A stretch of DNA of 64,000 nucleotides from Bradyrhizobium sp. CB1015 (lineage in GTDB: Bacteria > Pseudomonadota > Alphaproteobacteria > Rhizobiales > Xanthobacteraceae). Below are positions 33,027 through 41,373 of this stretch, one piece after another; the stretch's first letter is position 1; the number at the start of each line of letters is the position of its first letter. Both the position numbers and the translations under genes were made by a program. Below the pieces are notes generated by a model, which saw nothing but the letters and a program-made list of their open reading frames with translations, was not told where the DNA came from and did not search any database. The stretch is taken from contig NZ_CP104174.1 in the NCBI RefSeq assembly GCF_025200925.1, positions 620,001 through 684,000 on the forward strand. Reading direction: 5' to 3'.

Positions 33027-35108
33027 GTGGATAGTCTTACAATACGTCATCGCCCGAAAAAATTTGAGGACGTACGCGGTCAGGGGCATGCGAAGGAGTT
33101 CCTTTCGGAGCTTATTATCAATGGGCAGATTTGTCGGAACGTACTGCTCTATGGCGCGATTGGGTCTGGCAAAACAACTCTCGCTCGCATTTATGCAAAA
33201 GCCCTGAGCTGTCAAAAGCAGCCCATCCCCCACGGCTCTCCCTGTCTCGACTGCGATTCTTGCCGAGAAATGGAAACAGAAAAGACGACTAGGTTTCACG
33301 AACTTGATGCCCCCTCTTTCGAGAACTTTGCTCAGCTCAAAGACAAGGTCGATAGTCTCCTGCTCGGGGCAAGCAAGAATGAGCGGCGTGTCATCTTTAT
33401 CGATGAGGCGCACAGCCTTGAAAGGTATCGCGACAGCTTTGACTATCTGTTGAAAAAAGTAGAGGAGCCAGGGGAAGGAATTTCGTACTGCTTTGCCACG
33501 ACTGCATTCGACCGGATATCAGCGGCGCTCAGGTCGCGATTGCACTGTCTTGAGATCCGTCCCCTATTGCTCCGCGACAGCATCGAGTTCCTGGAGGACA
33601 TAGCGGCGCGGGAGAAAATTAAGACAGCACCCGAAGCGTTGGCGCTGATCGCTGGACTAGGTGAGGGGCAGCCTCGTAACATGCTTCACATCCTCGAAGC
33701 TGTAACTACAAAGAACGAGGTCACGCTGGATCGCGTCCGCCACATCTACAATTTTGGTTATACAGAGGTGCTCAAACGCTATTTCCTTGCACTCGGGCGT
33801 GGGCACCTCGGGCAACAGACTGAAATCTTTTTTAGTTGGAACGAAGATGTTCGGGAGAAGCTGAGGCTAATCCAAGTCTTGATGCTCAGCCTCTACTACA
33901 ATGAATTGTGCGGCCTGAGACTTACTATCGATCCTGTAATAGCCTCCATGTCCTCATCTGTTCGCTTTGAGATCATGAAAGCGTTCCGAGAGCGAATAAG
34001 TAATGAGAATCTTAAGGAGTTTTGGGAAGGGCTCATCCAATCTTGGCCTGTCGTTACATCGGATTTGAGCGAAGAGTCACTTCTGATCTTGGTGACTGAG
34101 TATCAACGGCGTGTTTGCGCTGGACCAGTCGTGTTTAAGCCGCGTCTTGAAGCCTTTTCGCTTGCGTCACCAGTCGCTTTATTGTCGTCGTCGGATAGCC
34201 AGACGAAGCGCCGCTCGAAACGGAAGGGCAGAGGCTCGAAAGTTGCTAAAGATCCGCGTTACCTAACGCGCGATCAAGTTCATGAGTTGTTCAATGCGGC
34301 ATCATTCTTGACGCAGGTATATGGCTGCCGATTCGATATCCGAATTACGGTCCGATCAAGATGGTTCGGCTGTAAAACAAAAGCGGCTGGTTCTGCTTTA
34401 CTTGGCGCCTTTACGCGAGCTCTCAGCAACCGTTTGCAATACTGGACGAAGCAAAGCCATTGGCTCTGCGTTCAGGAATACAGCGAAAATGACGGAATTT
34501 GTGGTCGTATCGTCGCTGTCGGTCCCCCGCCTGACTCAAGGCAATTTAGGCTCTTAAAAAGGTGGATAGCCGGGTGGAGAAAAAAGAACCGCATGCGTGA
34601 GCCGGAGCATGCGGCAGCAGAAATTGTGCCGCCTCCGACGCGTAAGTCGGTGCAAAACATGAAATGGCATTGGGACTGTGTTCGGTGGCTTTGTGCGGGG
34701 CTGAATCCTCAGGAGCCCGTTTTCAAGCACCTCAATTTGTCCACTTGCCGAGAGGCAGGCGATCTCGGACCTAAGCGTCGAAGACACAGCGCTTCGAACT
34801 CCCTCCTTTCAAATGGTATGGCAGAGGCGTCTCAATACAATATGGAGCCGCTGTCCGCATTCGATGATGAGGCGTGGGATTATCTTTATAGCGGGTGGGA
34901 GCTGAAGGAATACGGCGATCGGCAGGAATGGAAAAAAGAGCGAAAGGCGGATGTAGAGAAGGTCGCTCTAACGTATCCCTCGGGTGACCCCGAAAACGAC
35001 GAAAGGCGCAAAAGTGAGTTAGGCAAGCTGCTTGAGAGCTGGCCCGATCGATATCAGCGCCCAAGATCGTGGACATTGTGGCAGCCGACGCAAGGATTGC
35101 TCGAATGA
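33027..35108 (+). CDS. DnaX-like clamp-loader ATPase with an extra C-terminal domain
   Basis: About 693 residues from GTG 33027. The first ~240 follow DNA polymerase III gamma/tau: RPKKFEDVRGQGH near 10, Walker A YGAIGSGKTTLAR near 44, a four-Cys zinc module CQKQPIP...CLDCDSC near 65-82, Walker B VIFIDEAHS near 122, sensor 1 CFATT, LRSRLHC in place of the SRC motif, and GEGQPRNML. After a basic linker near 400 comes a domain with CRFDIRITVRSRWF, a W-rich segment and VQEYSEN. Its layout recalls rolling-circle HUH initiators, but the His residues are missing (GICGRIV). Codon use is less GC-rich than in the flanking modules. The stop overlaps the next gene (ATGA). It probably loads a sliding clamp for replication or repair of the element. 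Confidence 0.85.
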   Translation: MDSLTIRHRPKKFEDVRGQGHAKEFLSELIINGQICRNVLLYGAIGSGKTTLARIYAKALSCQKQPIPHGSPCLDCDSCREMETEKTTRFHELDAPSFENFAQLKDKVDSLLLGASKNERRVIFIDEAHSLERYRDSFDYLLKKVEEPGEGISYCFATTAFDRISAALRSRLHCLEIRPLLLRDSIEFLEDIAAREKIKTAPEALALIAGLGEGQPRNMLHILEAVTTKNEVTLDRVRHIYNFGYTEVLKRYFLALGRGHLGQQTEIFFSWNEDVREKLRLIQVLMLSLYYNELCGLRLTIDPVIASMSSSVRFEIMKAFRERISNENLKEFWEGLIQSWPVVTSDLSEESLLILVTEYQRRVCAGPVVFKPRLEAFSLASPVALLSSSDSQTKRRSKRKGRGSKVAKDPRYLTRDQVHELFNAASFLTQVYGCRFDIRITVRSRWFGCKTKAAGSALLGAFTRALSNRLQYWTKQSHWLCVQEYSENDGICGRIVAVGPPPDSRQFRLLKRWIAGWRKKNRMREPEHAAAEIVPPPTRKSVQNMKWHWDCVRWLCAGLNPQEPVFKHLNLSTCREAGDLGPKRRRHSASNSLLSNGMAEASQYNMEPLSAFDDEAWDYLYSGWELKEYGDRQEWKKERKADVEKVALTYPSGDPENDERRKSELGKLLESWPDRYQRPRSWTLWQPTQGLLE

Positions 35109-36244
35109 TGTCAGATGTGCAGTTTTTGGCGCATCCACCACCCGAACTGGGCGATCATGCAATTTATCTTTATCGGAAAACATCATGGGCACTAAAGGCC
35201 AGGGTCAGGAAGTGCATTCTGACGTTTGCGCAGGATCGCAATTGGATCGTTCTGCCCCAAGAAGCTGGATTCAACGCTAGCACGGTATTCGATGATGTAC
35301 TATTTGCTCGTGACCTCGGACAGAAGGATGCGTGCCTACCAGCGAGCGAAGACCTTAAGCGCAGTCTTCTTGATTTGGCCGCAGGCGTGTTAGATCGCCA
35401 CGTCTTTCTGATGGTTCCTGCCGATCACCCAATTGTCGGAACCGACGCTTGGGAGTGTGCCATCTCGGCAACCAATGTCACGTACATTGAAGAACCCATA
35501 GTAACACGAGCAACCATAGCAGGAGTATTGAACCAGCTCGCGACCATCAGTGACTTGAGAGAACTGAGCCAGTTAGTTCGGAGTCGAACTTTCATCGACC
35601 ATTTTTCGCGTTTTGTCCCCGAGGATGGCTGCACGATCAGCGATATCTCTATGGAGATTGACCGTTATGTCCTGCTGCCGACGGCACGAGCCGCCTCGCA
35701 ATTGCCTTTGCGTAGCTCGGGCATGCGCCGACCGACCTTCAACACTACGCTAAGACAATTTGTGGATCGGCGAGATGAAGCCGCCCTAATGGCGGTGCTG
35801 AACCATATAGACGAGCTTTGCTTCTTGGAAATGATGGACCGATCAAATGTTCTTGCAAGGCTTCATAGCACAACGGCGGCGATGGTCGGTGGCCGGGACA
35901 GGAGGTACAAAAACAGAGATCTTGCGAGCTGGACTTACATCGCTTGGGGCATGTTTGTGCTGTCCTGTGATTGGTCTGAAGAAAGGGGTCATCGCAGGGG
36001 AGGTCTCTTCGTTGCATTTGAACGAATCTGTCGCGAGTTCATGTCCGTTGACGATCCACAAGCCTGGCTGCAGGAAACTGATCGCTGGCAACGAATTGCA
36101 AGTGAAATCGCTCGTCCAGCGAATCCCGAGCCTGACAAAGTGGAACGGGCGCGGCTTGATCTCATCAACGCCTTGCGGGAGCGCTCGGCTGTTCTCAATG
36201 CTTCGCACAGGTGGTTGGATTGCGCCGGTATTGTATCAACTTAG
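35105..36244 (+). CDS. Clamp-loader delta-like (HolA-like) subunit, tentative
   Basis: About 379 residues from ATG 35105, overlapping the DnaX-like stop. The open frame starts earlier at 35069 within that gene. It has no Walker motifs. The N-terminal half is arranged like delta: an early strand-helix unit (AIYLYRK, RVRKCILTFAQ), then DVLFARDLGQKDACLP followed by LLDLAAGVLDRHVFLMVPADHP, similar to delta's segment where a loaded enzyme is compared with stored strands and helices. The helical C-terminal half has no recognised motif. The position between two DnaX-like genes supports the call. The similarity is by pattern, not by signature residues, so this needs a profile comparison with HolA. 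A different partner protein is possible. Confidence 0.5.
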   Translation: MMSDVQFLAHPPPELGDHAIYLYRKTSWALKARVRKCILTFAQDRNWIVLPQEAGFNASTVFDDVLFARDLGQKDACLPASEDLKRSLLDLAAGVLDRHVFLMVPADHPIVGTDAWECAISATNVTYIEEPIVTRATIAGVLNQLATISDLRELSQLVRSRTFIDHFSRFVPEDGCTISDISMEIDRYVLLPTARAASQLPLRSSGMRRPTFNTTLRQFVDRRDEAALMAVLNHIDELCFLEMMDRSNVLARLHSTTAAMVGGRDRRYKNRDLASWTYIAWGMFVLSCDWSEERGHRRGGLFVAFERICREFMSVDDPQAWLQETDRWQRIASEIARPANPEPDKVERARLDLINALRERSAVLNASHRWLDCAGIVST

Positions 36245-36332
36245 CATAAACGAAAAGCACCGTTGAGCGGTGTCCGCGGTGTGTCGCATTGCGAAGCCAA
36301 CGCGGTTCACTGAGGATCGGGAGCAGGCACAT

Positions 36333-37472
36333 ATGGTAGACGTTTCTGCGATATTGGATCGTTGCCGTCTTAGGAGGTTCGACGACGTTCTGGGTCAGGA
36401 TGGGATTTTAGAATCATTGCAAGAAAAAATCGACTGCGGCCGTGATGAGCCCTTATTACCGCACCTCGTTTTCACCGGTCGTAGTGGCGTTGGTAAGCGG
36501 TCTTTGGCGCGCCTGTATGCACAAATGCTGCTTTGCGAGAAGGCCGGCGAGGGAGCGCCATGCCATAAGTGCAATGAATGCAGGGGCGTTTCGATCGGGT
36601 CGAGCTTCAGTTACGTGGAATTCTCTGCGCTGCAGTTTCCAGACGAGCGATACTTTCGACAACGAGTCGAGCAAACGAAAATGGGGATGAAGGGGACGGT
36701 CTGGCGCGTGTTTTTGATTGATGATGCAGAGTGGCTTGGTGCGGCTTCCACGGATGTGATGCTAAAAACGTTGGAGAAGAGATTAGATTCAGTCTTCATA
36801 TTCGTAGTGAATGACATTGCGCGATTTCCACGTGCGCTTCGCTCTCGCTGCCAGGTGTTCCGACTCACGCCTGTAGAACACCAGGCGCTGGTCAGCCGGC
36901 TGAAAGCGGTTTGTAATCGTGAATCGCTGATCTATGAAGAGCGCGCCTTGAGCGTAATCGCGCTGGCTGCCGGCGGCCAGGTGGGCGAGGCGCTTACGAA
37001 GTTGGCGGAGGTGGCGAGCCTCGGTGGGGTGACCTTGGCCGGTGCTCGGAGGACATTGAACCTCGAATGGGGAGAGGCAATGATCCAATGCTGGCTAGCG
37101 CAGCTGCGCGGGCAACTGGATGAAGCGTTATCACATTTTGAGCGTGTTGCTTCGGACGATGAAGGCCGAGTGCGTGCCATGCAATCTTTTGTTTTGGCCG
37201 TGCACTTTCGCAGTTCAGTCGGGGCGTTGCCGTTCGGAATAAGTCCCGCGCTGGAGTGCCTCGCGGATGAAGCTTGGCTTCCAATCCTGGAAGAGTGGGA
37301 GAATTTGTCTCAGCGCCGTTCAGCACCGCTGACCTTGTTGATCGAAGACGCGATGAAATTCTGGGGCGGAGTGAACCGGCTGACTCCATCACGAGCAAGC
37401 TTTCATCAAGGTTATGAACGGCTCTTCGGAGCGCAGAAGGACATGGCGGGACTTGAGAAAGTCGCGACCTAA
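36333..37472 (+). CDS. Second clamp-loader AAA+ subunit (DnaX/delta'-like)
   Basis: About 379 residues. I favour ATG 36333, because the protein then begins like DnaX (…FDDVLGQDG) and GGGAG lies upstream. The frame is open from 36270. Features: Walker A TGRSGVGKRSLAR near 45, zinc module CEKAGEGAPCHKCNEC near 66-81, Walker B VFLIDDAEWL near 126, and the RALRSRCQVF arginine-finger region near 167, followed by a helical lid and collar region. It lacks the long C-terminal extension of the first gene. With its Walker A intact it could be a second ATPase, or it could fill the delta' position of a three-part loader. It ends inside the downstream repeat cluster. Confidence 0.82.
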   Translation: MVDVSAILDRCRLRRFDDVLGQDGILESLQEKIDCGRDEPLLPHLVFTGRSGVGKRSLARLYAQMLLCEKAGEGAPCHKCNECRGVSIGSSFSYVEFSALQFPDERYFRQRVEQTKMGMKGTVWRVFLIDDAEWLGAASTDVMLKTLEKRLDSVFIFVVNDIARFPRALRSRCQVFRLTPVEHQALVSRLKAVCNRESLIYEERALSVIALAAGGQVGEALTKLAEVASLGGVTLAGARRTLNLEWGEAMIQCWLAQLRGQLDEALSHFERVASDDEGRVRAMQSFVLAVHFRSSVGALPFGISPALECLADEAWLPILEEWENLSQRRSAPLTLLIEDAMKFWGGVNRLTPSRASFHQGYERLFGAQKDMAGLEKVAT

Positions 37473-37570
37473 CTGCTTAAATGTTGCGACTTATGAACTT
37501 GCCGGAGCGGGTTTTCGGGGTTTTGGCAGCGTGAATTGTTGCGAGTTGCGGATACTAAGTTGCGACTTAG
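37461..37570 (+). repeat. Four copies of GTYGCGASTTA, one in a 16-bp palindrome
   Basis: Copies are at 37461 (GTCGCGACCTA, covering the stop of the clamp gene), 37483 (GTTGCGACTTA), 37538 (GTTGCGAGTT) and 37559 (GTTGCGACTTA). The last sits in the palindrome CTAAGTTGCGACTTAG (37555-37570). A fifth copy lies upstream of the operon at 32955. Such sites flanking a replication-type operon suggest initiator iterons, a partition site or an operator. The rest of the gap to about 37900 shows no gene. Confidence 0.6.
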
Positions 37571-37902
37571 CCCCGGATACAGGCGACCCAAAATTTGGGC
37601 GTAGAACTGGCGAGAAAGAGCTTGAGGGGTGTTTCGTTGTGGCTCGCTGAGAGCGAAATACGTTAAGTCGGATCGAAGATTCAGAGGTATTTCGATGCAA
37701 TTGCAATGACTTACGTCTTAAAGCCAGTTTGTTAGAAATAATGGATGTCAATGCCAGAATCAACAGTCTCGAGGCCCTGAACCTAGAGCGTTTTGTCAAA
37801 ACAGAGATCGTGTATCAGCGATCGTCCCGAGAACTGCGTCCGCCATCACGTATCGGTTGCGGGCGGACGTCAGAACTCTCAGCTCGGTCATACAATCGCA
37901 AG

Positions 37903-38148
37903 TCAGCCGATTTCAGTCCCTACGTTGCGAGACATATGGTCCAGCAGCCCCAGCAGGGCGTCGAATCCCTTCTTTTCGTACCGAATAGTGGGATCGATCG
38001 TGATCGTGCCCTTGGTAATGTAATAGTTAACCTTGCCAATCTTGACGTGATATTGGGTCATTCGGCGAACCTGAAATCCGCGACGTTCGAGTTCAATAAT
38101 CTGCCGACGCTGCTCAGGTGTATCCTGTTCGAAGAAAATCTTGCTCAT
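37903..38148 (-). CDS. Small basic protein of unknown function, coupled to the excisionase gene
   Basis: About 81 residues from ATG 38148, with GGAG 8 bases upstream, just past the excisionase stop. It begins with a short helix (EQRRQIIELERRGFQVRRM) followed by strands HVKIGKVNYYITKGTITIDP, a compact helix-strand arrangement that could bind DNA. I recognise no family. Being co-transcribed with the AlpA-like gene and next to the integrase, it is probably an accessory factor of the element. Confidence 0.6.
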   Translation of the reverse strand: MSKIFFEQDTPEQRRQIIELERRGFQVRRMTQYHVKIGKVNYYITKGTITIDPTIRYEKKGFDALLGLLDHMSRNVGTEIG

Positions 38149-38150
38149 GG

Positions 38151-38381
38151 TCACGACTCCAAGAACCGCTTAGATGGGTGACTGCGGCATTCGAGTTGGG
38201 GGCGTGTGGCAAGCCAGCTCTCGGCGTCCGAGAAGCGAATGATTGTTCGGGTGCTGACCTTCACCGCACGAAGATGACCCTCGCGGATTTCCTTCCATGC
38301 AGTTGTGCGTCCAATACCAGCCCAGACAGCAAAGTCATTGACCGACATTGCTCCCTTGGGTTTTTCGAGTTGTTGCGACAT
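38151..38381 (-). CDS. AlpA-like excisionase / helix-turn-helix protein
   Basis: About 76 residues. MSVNDFAVWAGIGRTTAWKEIREGHLRAVKVSTRTIIRFSDAESWL has the winged helix-turn-helix layout of AlpA/MerR-type excisionases (recognition segment AGIGRTTAWKEIREG, then a wing and a D-AESWL ending). AGGAG lies 6 bases before ATG 38381. It normally partners the tyrosine integrase by directing excision, and may also regulate. It lies 130 bp after the integrase gene on the same strand. Confidence 0.82.
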   Translation of the reverse strand: MSQQLEKPKGAMSVNDFAVWAGIGRTTAWKEIREGHLRAVKVSTRTIIRFSDAESWLATRPQLECRSHPSKRFLES

Positions 38382-38510
38382 CTAATTCTCCTAGCTGTTT
38401 GGAAGATCTCGTCTTCCGAAGGGATATAGATGCGATGCGTACGCCAGCGGCCGCGCGCGCACTGTCTTGACACCTCGAAGCCATAGCGTTTCGACACGGC
38501 TGATCGGGGT

Positions 38511-39707
38511 CTAGAGAGTTGTCTCGGCGCAAAATGCGGCCCATGCCTCGGCAAGCTGGCGACGCTTGTCGAACAGGTCGCCGCGTCGGTAAGCAGCTTC
38601 GACCTTATTGCTAATGGTGTGGGCGAGCGCCATTTCAACTACTTCGCTCGGGAAGTCGGTGCGTTCAGCTGCCCAGTCGCGAAAGGTCGAACGAAACCCG
38701 TGGGCCGTGATGTCGTGGCGTTCCAGGCGTCGCAATAGCATCAGGAAAGCCATGGAGCTGAGCGGGCGTTCCTTGACACCGCCAGGAAACACAAAATTGC
38801 TCGTGCGGATTTCCTGCATCTCGGCAAGAATGAGTTGAGATCGTTTAGCGAGTGGGATGCGGTGATCACGTCCCGCCTTCATGCGGGCGCCGGGCACCGT
38901 CCAGAGCTGAGCCTTTTCGTCATACTCGCTCCACTGCATGCCCAGCGTTTCTCCGGTACGCGTAGCGTTGAGAATGCAGAATTCGAAGGCGCGAGCGACG
39001 ACGGTTTTCTCCCGACGAAGAATCTGGATGAAGTCGGGCGTCGCGTCGATCGGCAGGGCGGCATGATGGTTGATGCTCGCCACTCGTGAGCGCTTTGCCA
39101 GAAGATGATCGAGATGACCCTTCCAGCGCGCCGGGTTGTCGCCCGTGCGGTATTTCTTGACGCGAGCCCAATCGAGAATGCGCTCGATCCGGCCTCGGAC
39201 GCGGGAGGCTGTCTCGGTCTTTTCCTTCCAGATCGGCTGCAAGACTTTCAGAACCAGATCGTCATCAATGGCGGCGACTGGTCGGTCCTTGAAGATGGGA
39301 TAGACATACGTCTGGAGCGTTGTCGTCCACTGGTCGGCATGCTTGCTGTTCTTCCAGCCGTCCTTGTGGGTGGCGATATAGGTCTCGGCACACTTTTCGA
39401 AGGTGATGGCCTCAGCCGCTTCGATCGTCTTGGCTTGCCGCTCCTTAAGGCGCTCCGCCAACGGGTCGAGGCCTTTGAGGCGCATCACCCGGCAGGCCTC
39501 GGCCTTTTCGCGGGCCTCGGCGAGTGAAACGGTATGAAATGGACCAAGGCCCATATCCCGCAGCTTGCCGCCGGTGCGATACCGGAAAATCCAGCTCTTG
39601 GAGTTGCCGGCGCGGACCTTCAGGTAAAGGCCAAGCCCATCGGCATACATTCCGGGTTTGAGATTCTGTTTGATCTTGAGTGCGGTGAGCACCCGAATGC
39701 GAGCCAT
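38511..39707 (-). CDS. P4-type tyrosine integrase
   Basis: About 398 residues. The N-terminal DUF4102 part (YADGLGLYLKVRAGNSKSWIFRYR) is followed by a core-binding region and the catalytic domain: NATRTGETLGMQW (first Arg), HGFRSTFRDWA (His-x-x-Arg), ALAHTISNKVEAAYRRGDL (second His and the nucleophilic Tyr). All catalytic residues are present. GGAAG lies 7 bases before ATG 39707. Such enzymes usually insert at the 3' end of a tRNA gene, but I saw no tRNA on either side. The element probably extends leftwards, covering the excisionase and clamp-loader genes. Confidence 0.93.
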   Translation of the reverse strand: MARIRVLTALKIKQNLKPGMYADGLGLYLKVRAGNSKSWIFRYRTGGKLRDMGLGPFHTVSLAEAREKAEACRVMRLKGLDPLAERLKERQAKTIEAAEAITFEKCAETYIATHKDGWKNSKHADQWTTTLQTYVYPIFKDRPVAAIDDDLVLKVLQPIWKEKTETASRVRGRIERILDWARVKKYRTGDNPARWKGHLDHLLAKRSRVASINHHAALPIDATPDFIQILRREKTVVARAFEFCILNATRTGETLGMQWSEYDEKAQLWTVPGARMKAGRDHRIPLAKRSQLILAEMQEIRTSNFVFPGGVKERPLSSMAFLMLLRRLERHDITAHGFRSTFRDWAAERTDFPSEVVEMALAHTISNKVEAAYRRGDLFDKRRQLAEAWAAFCAETTL

Positions 39708-40292
39708 TCCAAAACTTCCGCGTCATATCCGAGCCCATATAGTGAGAGAGCTTCAGTCGACGGCCGGTAATGTTGCGAGGGCGGGCGCGACAGCACTGAC
39801 GAGACCCGCCTGCGTGACAAGGCTTCTGCCTTCAGAGGTGCGGCGTTCGGGTTTTGGTGGGAGCGACGCCGTCGTCGAACGGTAGCCGTAGACATTGATC
39901 GCCTGGTCGGCCGCCGTATCCACCCGACGGCGAGCGTAGCGGATGCTTGCTGAGCGCATGAGATATTGTTCGCCATGCATCCACGGGCGCTACGGAGCTG
40001 ATGCGTCTCGTACAGCAGTGCCTAGATCGGCAGGAGAAACTTGTGGATCGCGAGGGTCGCGCGCTCGAAAGGCTTCGAGGCTACGACGCTGGAAAGGTAA
40101 CCTCGGTGAGGATGCGCGACTCAGTGTTGGCTTGTGGGTGTCTGGCCGAGCTCGGCGCTCTCGTGGACGCTCTCCAACGAGTGACCATCGTCGGCGAACT
40201 TGGGACGCGCTGCCACAGGACAACCAACAGAGCATCCTTTCAGCGTATGTCTGGATAGCGAGTCTTCCGACGGGCAAGCCTATGAGTATACC
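39708..40292. other. 585-bp gap beside the integrase, no firm gene
   Basis: The attachment site is expected here, but no tRNA or direct repeat was recognised. Two small frames have passable composition: minus 39980-39753 (75 aa, starts MHGEQYLMR) and plus 40001-40258 (85 aa, starts MRLVQQCLDRQEKL, helical, with GGAG too close to the ATG). Neither is convincing. The plus frame and a second frame ending at 40296 may be one small gene broken by a frameshift. Confidence 0.45.
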
Positions 40293-40712
40293 ATGAACAA
40301 GCTCTTTTCTTCCCAGCAACTCGTTTCGGAGAGGCGCGCGCGGAAGGACGGCAATGATGTAGTCCTCACAACGCGGATTGGGCGCACCTATAGGTTTGAA
40401 TCCGCTCATCACCTTCCCAATCTACCCGATGGTCACAAGTGCAAGAATCTGCACGGTCACAACTACCGCATGGAGGTGGTGATTCGCGGGAGGCTAGACG
40501 GCAGGGGTTTCGTGAAGGACTTCGCTGAGATGGATGCCGGGGTAGGGCCGCTGCTGAAACTCGTCGATCATCGACTTCTTAACGATGTTGAGGGGCTAGA
40601 GAATCCGACCGCCGAGATCATCGCCGGATGGTTCTTTGAGCGTATTCCTGATTGCGAGAGTGTGCGGATTTACGAGAACGACGATTGTTGGGCGGAGGTT
40701 AGAGCCGATTGA
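40293..40712 (+). CDS. queD: QueD/PTPS-like protein with complete active site
   Basis: About 139 residues from ATG 40293. It has FESAHHLPN near 38, CKNLHGHNYRMEV near 52 (catalytic Cys and two zinc His), FVKDFAEMD, LVDHRLLND and YENDDCWAEV (Glu near the C-terminus). This matches 6-carboxytetrahydropterin synthase, which makes CPH4 on the way to preQ0. It has an N-terminal extension of about 30 residues. It sits alone about 660 bp before the dpdE operon and may provide the catalytically complete QueD for the Dpd pathway, since the copy in the queEDC run lacks this Cys. Confidence 0.85.
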   Translation: MNKLFSSQQLVSERRARKDGNDVVLTTRIGRTYRFESAHHLPNLPDGHKCKNLHGHNYRMEVVIRGRLDGRGFVKDFAEMDAGVGPLLKLVDHRLLNDVEGLENPTAEIIAGWFFERIPDCESVRIYENDDCWAEVRAD

Positions 40713-41373
40713 CTTTGGGTCAGTCCCTCAATTCGCGCACGGTTGTGGGGAGGTCAATCGATCTGCACTTGTCCTCTTCTTCAGGGGGGCGAGATTCGAC
40801 CGTGTGTCGTGTCCGTGGCTCTCGAGCGATTCCGTCGGATGGAAAACCGTCCGGTTCGATTACTTCCAGCGGCATAGGATCGAGCACTCTGGCGGCTCAA
40901 TTTGAAGCGCCGGCCCGCACTGTGCCGAAAAGGCGGGTTTGCGATCATTCAGTCTCCAGATGAGAGCGCCACGGCGACCTGTTGGCGTCCGGATAAGCGA
41001 TTGCGCGCCGGGGGTAGGATTTCACCGTGCTAATCTGCCGGGAATAGCGGCTGGCGAAAGGGCCATCGGGTCGACTTAAGTATCATCAAATTTCTGGGGA
41101 GTTGCAGTCGCTTATCAATCGACGGATCCTTCAGGCATCTGATATATCTGGTTGAAGTTTCTAATTAAAGTTGCGAGCGTCGCCGCTAAGGCGACAGCTC
41201 GACGGCGGGGGCGGGGCAGAAGGGGTGCAAACGGTTTCCTGTACTGGGGTCGACGCGGACCCCGTGGCCTGCGCGTCCCCAGGTGCGGACCGGCACGGCA
41301 CGCGATTTCAAGTACCATTGCCCAGATGCGGTAGGCAGCGGTCGCGACCCTCAACTACACCGAGGGTGGACTG
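40713..41373. other. 660-bp gap before the dpdE operon, no gene seen
   Basis: Frames here are short and Arg/Gly-rich on both strands. The AT-richer part around 41,100-41,170 (TATATC at 41143, TTAATTAG-like bases at 41160) is the likely promoter region of the long rightward operon, but no clear -35/-10 pair was found. GAGGGTGG about 5 bases before ATG 41374 is the ribosome site for dpdE. Confidence 0.5.

Noticed and set aside
37729..38181. 150-codon open frame on the plus strand
   Set aside because: Antisense to the small minus gene that has a good ribosome site and follows the excisionase directly.
39708..41373. tRNA gene at the integrase attachment site
   Set aside because: No T-arm/acceptor pattern found on either strand; a GGTTTGAATCC-like string at 40391 lies inside the queD coding sequence and lacks a cloverleaf.
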